Shown here: positions 7,022 through 11,976 of the stretch, one piece after another | How the letters are laid out: every line of letters begins with the position of its first letter | Position numbering within the stretch: the first letter of the stretch is position 1 | Source: Hyphomonadaceae bacterium UBA4763 | GTDB lineage: Bacteria; Pseudomonadota; Alphaproteobacteria; Caulobacterales; Aquidulcibacteraceae | Assembly: GCA_002403455.1 (NCBI GenBank) | Contig: DHHV01000016.1 | Location: forward strand, 880 to 12,855 | DNA length: 11,976 bases | Direction of reading: 5' to 3' | Translations under genes and position numbers: made by a program | Notes under the pieces: model-generated | Seen by the model: the letters and a program-made list of their open reading frames with translations, nothing else | Told to the model about the DNA's origin: nothing | Database searches by the model: none

Positions 7022-7332
7022 GGGGCCGCCTCTTGGTCGAGCGCGGTGGGCGCGAAGCGCGGCGCCGGAAAGTTCGGGAAAGGCGGCTGAAAGCTGCGGC
7101 GCGCAATCGCTTTGGCGGCGCCGAGGGCGATGACAATGGCCGTTACGCTCAGCAGCAAGGCGGCGCCGATCGTCGCCGGATGCGGCGCGGCGCCCAGCGC
7201 GATCAGCGCCGGCAAGGGCAGGCTGGCCGCCAAAAACCCGAGCACGCGATCCTCCCGCGTTGGCCCTTGGCTCAGCCGCCAGGTCCCCAACGCGCAAGCG
7301 AGCAGTAACAAGGACACCAACGCCACGATCAC
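7018..7332 (-). CDS. MrpF/MnhF-like membrane subunit, conserved Asp missing
   Basis: 104 residues from GTG 7332, chosen because it overlaps the previous stop (GTGA 7329-7332) like most junctions of this operon; the upstream open frame to 7389 adds an Arg-rich stretch unlike MrpF. 'WRLSQGPTREDRVLGFLAAS' is a clear match to the MrpF signature 'yR...GPt..DRvvAlD', followed by two more helices. The second Asp of that signature, buried in the membrane and important in Mrp, is Leu here. The Asp of the later 'fLDiilll' helix is also replaced (HPATIGAALLL). A Pro-rich tail 'FQPPFPNFPAPRFAP' follows. The family call is firm, but loss of the charges argues against a normal antiporter role. Confidence 0.7.
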   Translation of the reverse strand: MIVALVSLLLLACALGTWRLSQGPTREDRVLGFLAASLPLPALIALGAAPHPATIGAALLLSVTAIVIALGAAKAIARRSFQPPFPNFPAPRFAPTALDQEAAP

Positions 7333-7826
7333 GACGCCCCCCCGGAGTCGGGCGCGGCGGCGACCGAGGCGCGCAACGCATGCACCCAAACGCCCTGGCG
7401 ATCTTCGCGGGCGGCGAGCGCGCCGAACGACCCATGCGCCAAGGCGAGTTTCGGATCGTTCAAATCAGGCGGCGCCGCCGAAATCACCGACCATTTCGCG
7501 AGTTCCGGCGCAAAATCGCCGTCATTGGACCAAATCGCCGCCAGCGTCGCGATCAAATTGCCGTCCGCGCGCCGGGCAAAGCCATCGCTCACCCGTTTAA
7601 CGGATGGCAGCGCATAAAAAAGCGGCGCTTCGGCGAGATCGAGCCATTTCTGCGCGCTGAAAAACACCCCAAATCCGATCAGCAAGGCCAGCCCGAAGCC
7701 AATCCACCAGACCGGCGCGAGCGCAAGGCCGATCGGGACGGCGCCGATCACCGCCAACCCAAACCACGCCAAGGCGCGGGCAAAACCCGATCGGCGTGCG
7801 ACAGGAGCGGCTTCTGCGGATGACAT
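7329..7826 (-). CDS. Divergent MrpE-like membrane subunit, first gene of the operon
   Basis: 165 residues from ATG 7826. Two N-terminal helices (about 16-33 and 37-57) are followed by a soluble domain. The end of that domain, 'LAHGSFGALAAREDRQGVWVHALRA' (129-153), aligns with the MrpE/MnhE 'isLTPGTl.vdvd..r..LlVHaL', keeping the V-H-A-L close and losing the TPGT turn. Length and position before the MrpF- and MrpG-like genes agree with MrpE (MbhA). Upstream, AAGGA and GGCAGG stretches (about 7831-7843) could serve as ribosome sites. As the first gene it should carry the operon promoter in 7827-8088. Confidence is moderate; without gene order I would call it only an unknown two-helix protein. 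Confidence 0.55.
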   Translation of the reverse strand: MSSAEAAPVARRSGFARALAWFGLAVIGAVPIGLALAPVWWIGFGLALLIGFGVFFSAQKWLDLAEAPLFYALPSVKRVSDGFARRADGNLIATLAAIWSNDGDFAPELAKWSVISAAPPDLNDPKLALAHGSFGALAAREDRQGVWVHALRASVAAAPDSGGAS

Positions 7827-8088
7827 CGCTGCCTGCCTTTCCTTGCCAAGTGCGAGCGCGCCGCTCCCGCCGCGCCCAGAATCGCGACCGTCACATTCTC
7901 TTTTAAGGCGTATCGTTAAGCCCTGAGCCTTGCAATCGCGCTGACGTAAAAACGCCCGCGCGGCGTCGCCCCCACCAGTGGTGGTGCCTTATCGATTTCA
8001 AACCTTTCCGGCATTGGCGCTTCGCCGCTGCAGCATGCGAAGGACCCGCCGCGCGCTGGTGCGCATCCCGTCGTCGGAGCCATTCGCC
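7827..8088. other. Divergent intergenic region between the Mrp-like operon and the cupin gene
   Basis: 262 bp with no supported gene. It must hold promoters for both directions. The only A/T-richer patch is 7891-7920 (CATTCTCTTTTAAGG and GTATCGTTAAG), and no convincing -35/-10 pair can be picked on either strand. A short perfect inverted repeat lies at 7972-7984. Open frames that cross this region lack ribosome sites and homology. Confidence 0.6.
7972..7984. promoter_or_regulatory. Short inverted repeat, possible operator for the cupin gene
   Basis: CCACCA-G-TGGTGG is a perfect 6-bp inverted repeat around one base, about 105 bp upstream of the cupin start. It could be a repressor or activator site. 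In GC-rich DNA such a short palindrome can be chance. Confidence 0.25.
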
Positions 8089-8556
8089 ATGTCGAAGCCC
8101 ATCTCACTCGCCCTTGTCGCCGCCTTGATCAGTATTGCCGGGGCAAACGCCGCCTTTGCCGGGACCTGCCCGACCGAGCACAAGCGCGCTGGCGCGCTGA
8201 CCAGCGGAGAGACCATGCCAAAGGCCGTCACCGACACGGTGATTTCAGAAATCGACCTCGGCGCCGGTTACCAGATCCCCGGCCGGGCCTTCCGCCTGCG
8301 CCGCCTCGAGATCAAAAAAGGCGGCGTCGTGCCCTGGCACAGCCATGAAGCGCGTCCGGCCCATATCTACGTCCTCGCCGGCGAGATCCTCGAATATCGC
8401 AGCGATTGCGCCGTGCCGGTCCGCCATGTCACGGGCGATGTGGTCGCCGAGCAAGGCGCGGTGTCGCATTGGTGGAAAAACCAGGGCCGCAAAACCGTCA
8501 TTCTGCTGTCAGCTGACATCCTTCCCCCTGCTAGCCCTGGCGACCGAAACATGTAA
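8089..8556 (+). CDS. Secreted cupin-domain protein
   Basis: 155 residues from ATG 8089, which has GGAG (8076-8079) nine bases upstream. A Sec signal peptide is clear: MSKP, then a hydrophobic core and 'ANAAFA', with cleavage likely after residue 24. The mature protein is one small cupin barrel: 'WHSHEARPAHIYVLAGEI' (83-100) gives His84, His86 and possibly His92, and 'GAVSHWWKNQG' (123-133) gives His127, the usual metal-binding set of motifs 1 and 2. Cys27 and Cys107 could form a disulphide in the periplasm. The substrate is unknown; cupins range from enzymes to binding proteins. The gene is followed at once by an MFS transporter, suggesting joint transcription and perhaps a shared small molecule. 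Confidence 0.75.
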   Translation: MSKPISLALVAALISIAGANAAFAGTCPTEHKRAGALTSGETMPKAVTDTVISEIDLGAGYQIPGRAFRLRRLEIKKGGVVPWHSHEARPAHIYVLAGEILEYRSDCAVPVRHVTGDVVAEQGAVSHWWKNQGRKTVILLSADILPPASPGDRNM

Positions 8557-8606
8557 TGCGGCGGCGCAGCGCGCCGGCCGGTCCGGTCGGCGCCGGGGGT
8601 TTTCCG

Positions 8607-9818
8607 ATGGCTGTCGCAGGCTCGCCCGCACAAACGCCCAAAGGGCTCGGCGCCGCCGAGCCCTTTTCGTTCGCCGAAACGATGAACCTCGTCATCATCG
8701 GCTTGATGGCGTTTTTAACGGTCGTTGACCTGTTCGCGACCCAGGCTTTATTGCCGGCGCTGACCGAGAAATATGCCGTTAGCGCGGCCGAAATGGGCGT
8801 TGCGGTCAATGCAACGACGCTCGGCATGGCGGCGGCGGGGCTCTTGGTCGCACTGGTCGGCCAAAAACTGAACCGCAAATGGGCGATCGTCTTGTGCCTG
8901 TGCGCGTTGGCGGTCCCCACCGCCTTGCTGGCGCGCGCGCCGGATCTGGCGAGCTTTGCCGCTTTGCGCGTCGTCCAAGGCGTGTTGATGGCGACGGCGT
9001 TCGCCCTGACCCTGGCGCATTTGGGCGAGACCTGCCGCGCCTCGGCCTCGCCGGCCGCTTTTGCGGCTTATGTCACGGGCAATGTCGCCTCGAATTTGTT
9101 TGGCCGCATGTTGGCGATCGCTGCAGCTGATGGGCTGGGTCTCGAGTGGAATTTCTACGTCTTTGCGGCGCTGAACATTGCCGGTGGAGCGCTGGCCTTT
9201 GCAACGATCAGTCAGCGCAGCCAAGCCATGTCGTCGTCGGGCGCGAGCGCTTTGGCCGGCTTCCTGCAGCATGTGCGCAACCCGGCTTTGCTGGCGACCT
9301 TTGCGATCGGGTTTACGATCTTGTTCGCCTTTATTGGCGTGTTCACCTATATCAATTTTGAGTTCGCCAAGCCGCCGCTGGCCTTGCCCGCCGCCGCCTT
9401 GTGCCTTGTTTACTTTGTCTTTGCCCCGTCGATCCTGACAACGCCCGTGGCGGGCGCGCTGGTGACCCGGATTGGGGTGCGCCATGGGCTGTGGCTCGGG
9501 TTCTCGATCGCCGGACTGGGCCTTGTGTTGCTGAGCCTGAAGAGCCTCGCGCCCGTTTTGGGCGGGCTATGTTTGGTCGCGATCGGCACATTCTTGGCCC
9601 AGGCCATTGCAACGGGATTTACCTCCCGCGCCGGCGGGGCGGCGCTCGCCGCCGCCAGCGGGCTTTATCTGGCGGCCTATTTCATTGGCGGCCTTGCCGG
9701 CGCGGCCATTTTGGGCCGGCTTTATGTCGGCTATGGCTGGAACATGGTCTTGGCGGGCGTCGCCGCCGCTTTGACGCTGGGCGCGGTCCTGGCGCGCGCT
9801 TTGCCGAAAACACGGTAA
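8607..9818 (+). CDS. MFS transporter, YnfM-like (12-TM efflux family)
   Basis: 403 residues from ATG 8607, with GGGGG (8595-8599) seven bases upstream. A longer start at 8556 overlaps the cupin stop by one base (TAATG) but has no ribosome site and only adds a Pro/Gly/Arg-rich leader. About 12 helices form two six-helix halves. The pattern resembles Escherichia coli YnfM: 'DLFATQALLPAL' in the first helix, 'YVTGNVASNLFGR' before helix 6, and 'SGLYLAAYFIGGLAG' with 'GYGWN' near the end. The loop 2-3 motif A, normally 'GxLaDrxGrr', reads 'LVGQKLNRK' and lacks the Asp. Probably an inner-membrane exporter driven by the proton gradient; the substrate is not predictable. It sits in one unit with the secreted cupin gene. 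Confidence 0.78.
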   Translation: MAVAGSPAQTPKGLGAAEPFSFAETMNLVIIGLMAFLTVVDLFATQALLPALTEKYAVSAAEMGVAVNATTLGMAAAGLLVALVGQKLNRKWAIVLCLCALAVPTALLARAPDLASFAALRVVQGVLMATAFALTLAHLGETCRASASPAAFAAYVTGNVASNLFGRMLAIAAADGLGLEWNFYVFAALNIAGGALAFATISQRSQAMSSSGASALAGFLQHVRNPALLATFAIGFTILFAFIGVFTYINFEFAKPPLALPAAALCLVYFVFAPSILTTPVAGALVTRIGVRHGLWLGFSIAGLGLVLLSLKSLAPVLGGLCLVAIGTFLAQAIATGFTSRAGGAALAAASGLYLAAYFIGGLAGAAILGRLYVGYGWNMVLAGVAAALTLGAVLARALPKTR

Positions 9819-9852
9819 ATTTCAATCGAATACATGCGCAGAAGGCATGCGA

Positions 9853-9880
9853 CTTGTCTCTATCTTCTGATAGAGACAAG
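9853..9880. promoter_or_regulatory. Perfect 12-bp inverted repeat with tetO-like half-sites (operator or terminator hairpin)
   Basis: CTTGTCTCTATC (9853-9864), spacer TTCT, then GATAGAGACAAG (9869-9880): 12 of 12 pairs. It lies 34 nt after the MFS stop and 42 nt before the patatin start. The inner half-sites CTCTATC/GATAGAG are those of Tn10 tet operators, but the gap is 4 bp rather than 3. As RNA it would form a stable hairpin, but only CTTT follows it, so a terminator reading is weaker than an operator reading. Confidence 0.5.
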
Positions 9881-9922
9881 CTTTGATCAGACTTGCCGCC
9901 CAAATTCGTGTAGGATCACCCC

Positions 9923-10981
9923 ATGGCTGATAGAACGAAGTCCGCGTTTCGAAACGACAAGAGCGCCGATCGCGTCAAGATCGTCAATCTGGCGTTGCAG
10001 GGCGGCGGCTCGCATGGCGCCTTTGCCTGGGGCGTGCTCGATCGGCTGCTCGAAGACGACCGCATCGAGATCGAAGGCGTCAGCGCTACCAGCGCCGGCG
10101 CGATGAACGCCGCGGTGCTGAGCTATGGCCTCGGGCAAAATGGCCGCGACGGGGCTCGCCGCGCGCTGGCGCTGTTCTGGCGCAATATTGCCGACGCCGG
10201 CCGGTTCAGCCCCTTGCAGCCGGGTCTGTTCGACCGCCTGACCCACAATCACGCGCTCGAGACCTCGCCGGCCTTTGTCATGTTCGACATGATGAGCCGG
10301 CTGATGTCGCCCTACGAGTTCAATCCGTGGAATTGGAACCCGCTGCGCAAAGTCCTGGAAGACTCCATCGATTTTGAGGAATTGCGCGCCAAAAATCCGC
10401 TGAAATTGTTCTTGTCGGCGACCAATGTCCGCACCGGCAAGATCAAAGTCTTTGAAAACGCTGAAATCACCGCCGATGCGGTGCTGGCTTCGGCCTGCTT
10501 GCCGTTCCTGTTCCAATCGGTCGAAATCGATGGCGAGGCCTATTGGGATGGCGGCTATATGGGCAATCCGGCGATCTATCCGCTGATCTATCAATGCAAT
10601 TCGCGCGACGTCATCGTCGTCCACATCAACCCGATCGAGCGCCATGAGGTCCCGCGCAACGCCCGCGACATCCTCAACCGGATGAATGAGATCAGCTTCA
10701 ATTCCTCGCTGATGCGCGAGATGCGCGCCATCGCTTTCGTCACCCGGCTGATCGATGAAGGCACGATCCCCGAGAGCAAGATGAAGCGGATGTATGTGCA
10801 CGCCATCGAAGCCGAAACCTTCATGCGCGACTTGAGCGTTGTCTCCAAGTTGAATTGCGATTGGGATTTCCTGACGCATTTGCGCGACGAAGGCCGCGCC
10901 CGCGCTGAACATTGGATCGAGCATCATGTCCAAGCCTTGGGCCGCGACAGCTCGATCGATTTGAAACAGCAATATCTGTGA
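9923..10981 (+). CDS. Patatin-like phospholipase
   Basis: 352 residues from ATG 9923, with AGGA (9912-9915) seven bases upstream. The patatin domain is plain: the oxyanion-hole Gly-rich loop 'QGGGSHGAFAWG' (26-37), the nucleophile elbow 'ATSAGAMNAA' with Ser57, and the catalytic Asp209 in 'WDGGYMGNPAIYPL' (208-221), giving the Ser-Asp dyad of the family. The elbow has Ala55 where GxSxG has Gly. The C-terminal part (about 225-352) is the helical extension usual in bacterial patatins of this length, with 'HINPIER' and 'RMNEISFNSSLMREMRAI'. No signal peptide or membrane helix is seen, so it is likely cytoplasmic, hydrolysing lipid or other acyl esters. The adenylate cyclase gene starts 13 nt downstream, suggesting co-transcription. 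Confidence 0.85.
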   Translation: MADRTKSAFRNDKSADRVKIVNLALQGGGSHGAFAWGVLDRLLEDDRIEIEGVSATSAGAMNAAVLSYGLGQNGRDGARRALALFWRNIADAGRFSPLQPGLFDRLTHNHALETSPAFVMFDMMSRLMSPYEFNPWNWNPLRKVLEDSIDFEELRAKNPLKLFLSATNVRTGKIKVFENAEITADAVLASACLPFLFQSVEIDGEAYWDGGYMGNPAIYPLIYQCNSRDVIVVHINPIERHEVPRNARDILNRMNEISFNSSLMREMRAIAFVTRLIDEGTIPESKMKRMYVHAIEAETFMRDLSVVSKLNCDWDFLTHLRDEGRARAEHWIEHHVQALGRDSSIDLKQQYL

Positions 10982-10994
10982 GCCTGCGCGCGCC

Positions 10995-11976
10995 GTGGCG
11001 GCCAACGTGACCGGTCAACCGCCCGCCGCCGCGCGCGCCACGCTGGAAATGTCGCCGCGCATCGCCAAAGCGATCGCCGAGACCGAAGCGGCGGCCGAAA
11101 AGATCGTCACCCTCCTGCAATTGGCCGGGATCGGCGGGTTTTTGGCGCTGTACGCGGCGACGCGCGGGGCGTTTTCGGCCTCTTCGCATTTTGAGCCGGT
11201 GCCGATCGTTTTGGCCGTCTATGGCGGCTTTCTGGCGTTGCGCTGGTTAGCGGCGCGCCGCAATCTCTTTAATCGATGGCGGGCTTATGTCTATGCCGTG
11301 CTCGACGTCAGCATGTTGATGGTGTTGATTTGGAGCTTTACGCTGCAATATCAGGCGCCGGCGACCCTATATCTGAAGGCGCCGACCTTGTTCTACGTCT
11401 TCATTTTGATCGCGCTGCGGGCGCTGCGCTTTAATCCGTGGGTCGTGCTTCTGACTGGGGCGACGGCGGCGATCGGCTGGACGATTCTCGTCTTGATTGC
11501 GGCCGCTCAAGCCGGCCCCGGCGCGCTCACCAATGATTACCGGGTCTATATGACCGCCTTGGCGGTCTTGCCCGGCGCCGAAGCGGAGAAGCTGGCGGCG
11601 ATTGTGCTGGTCACCGGCATTTTAGCCTGGGCGGTGGCGCGCGCCCGCGATCTGTTGGTGCGCACCAATGTCGAGGCCGCCGCCGCCCATAATCTGTCGC
11701 GCTTTTTGGATCCGGGCGCGGCCGCGCGCGTACGTGACTCCGTCGCAGATCTGCGGCCCGGCGATGGCGAGATCAAACCGGCGGCAATCTTGTTCCTGGA
11801 TTTGCGGGGCTTCAGCGCGGCTTGCGCCGATTTGCCGGGAGCTGGGGTCATTGCGCTGTTGCAGGATTACCAATCGCGCTTTGTGCCGATCCTGGAGGCG
11901 GCCGGCGGCTCGATCGACAAATATCTCGGCGACGGGATTTTGGTCAGCTTCGGCACCGCCCGCGCCACCGGCCGGG
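10995..11976 (+). CDS. Membrane-bound class III adenylate/guanylate cyclase, 3' end outside window
   Basis: Open from GTG 10995 to the window end (327 codons). GTG 11007 and ATG 11049 are alternative starts; none has a strong ribosome site. Six hydrophobic segments lie between residues about 35 and 220, followed by a short linker and the start of a cyclase homology domain. 'AAILFLDLRGFS' (263-274) carries the first metal-binding Asp269, and 'DKYLGDG' (308-314) carries the purine-contacting Lys309 and the second metal Asp313. The rest of the domain, including the transition-state Asn/Arg, is off the window. The plan (six helices plus one C-terminal catalytic domain) is that of rhizobial-type membrane cyclases. 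The Lys favours cAMP, but the partner specificity residue is not visible. It follows the patatin gene by 13 nt. Confidence 0.82.
   Translation, partial: MAANVTGQPPAAARATLEMSPRIAKAIAETEAAAEKIVTLLQLAGIGGFLALYAATRGAFSASSHFEPVPIVLAVYGGFLALRWLAARRNLFNRWRAYVYAVLDVSMLMVLIWSFTLQYQAPATLYLKAPTLFYVFILIALRALRFNPWVVLLTGATAAIGWTILVLIAAAQAGPGALTNDYRVYMTALAVLPGAEAEKLAAIVLVTGILAWAVARARDLLVRTNVEAAAAHNLSRFLDPGAAARVRDSVADLRPGDGEIKPAAILFLDLRGFSAACADLPGAGVIALLQDYQSRFVPILEAAGGSIDKYLGDGILVSFGTARATGR

Noticed and set aside
546..7826. Interpretation as a genuine complex I (nuo), hydrogenase-4 or DabAB carbon-uptake operon
   Set aside because: No nuoA/H/J, no hydrogenase or iron-sulphur subunits and no DabA-like gene; the E-F-G-DE-B-C-D order fits the Mrp/Mbh membrane module instead.
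7916..8107. Small minus-strand frame in the divergent intergenic region
   Set aside because: Overlaps the cupin start and signal peptide, low-complexity product, no ribosome site.
8556..8606. Longer MFS start at ATG 8556 (TAATG overlap with the cupin stop)
   Set aside because: No ribosome site before it, and the added 17 residues are Pro/Gly/Arg-rich; ATG 8607 has a G-rich site at 7 nt. It is not excluded.
9887..11005. Minus-strand open frame (372 codons) opposite the patatin gene
   Set aside because: Antisense of a gene with all patatin motifs; no family pattern of its own.
1..11976. CRISPR arrays, tRNA genes, insertion-sequence ends, attachment sites
   Set aside because: No regular direct repeats, cloverleaf sequences or transposase-like proteins were seen.

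Overview
High-GC alphaproteobacterial DNA, most likely from a Rhodospirillales- or Rhizobiales-like organism. The evidence is the base composition, the many ATGA-coupled genes, the style of the SNase and patatin proteins, and an intergenic repeat (434-540) of a type common in alphaproteobacteria. No tRNA, rRNA, CRISPR, insertion sequence or phage gene is visible.

Layout. The 3' end of a staphylococcal-nuclease-like gene (2-403, +) faces a ten-gene minus-strand operon running from 7826 down to 546. The repeat between them folds into a hairpin with a T-rich tail on the minus strand and probably ends the operon. In transcription order the operon encodes MrpE-, MrpF-, MrpG-, MbhDE/DUF4040-, (positional) MrpB- and MrpC-like proteins, two MrpD/ND-like proteins, a small two-helix protein, and a third MrpD/ND-like protein. 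This E-F-G-(DE)-B-C-D order is that of the membrane module of Mrp antiporters and membrane-bound hydrogenases. No hydrogenase, ferredoxin, NADH-binding or DabA-type partner is present.

The notable point is that the charged residues that make these families ion pumps appear to be replaced throughout. These are the Glu and Lys residues of the three antiporter-like subunits, the second Asp of MrpF, and the Asp/Glu of the MbhE 'RGFDTLGE' segment. The frames are intact and translationally coupled, so this looks like a maintained complex with a changed job rather than a decaying locus. It is the best candidate in the window for an undescribed system.

Divergently, on the plus strand, lie a secreted cupin protein and an overlapping or adjacent YnfM-like MFS transporter, followed by a perfect 12-bp inverted repeat whose half-sites resemble tetO. 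Next come a patatin-like phospholipase and, 13 nt after it, the start of a six-helix membrane class III adenylate cyclase that runs off the window end.
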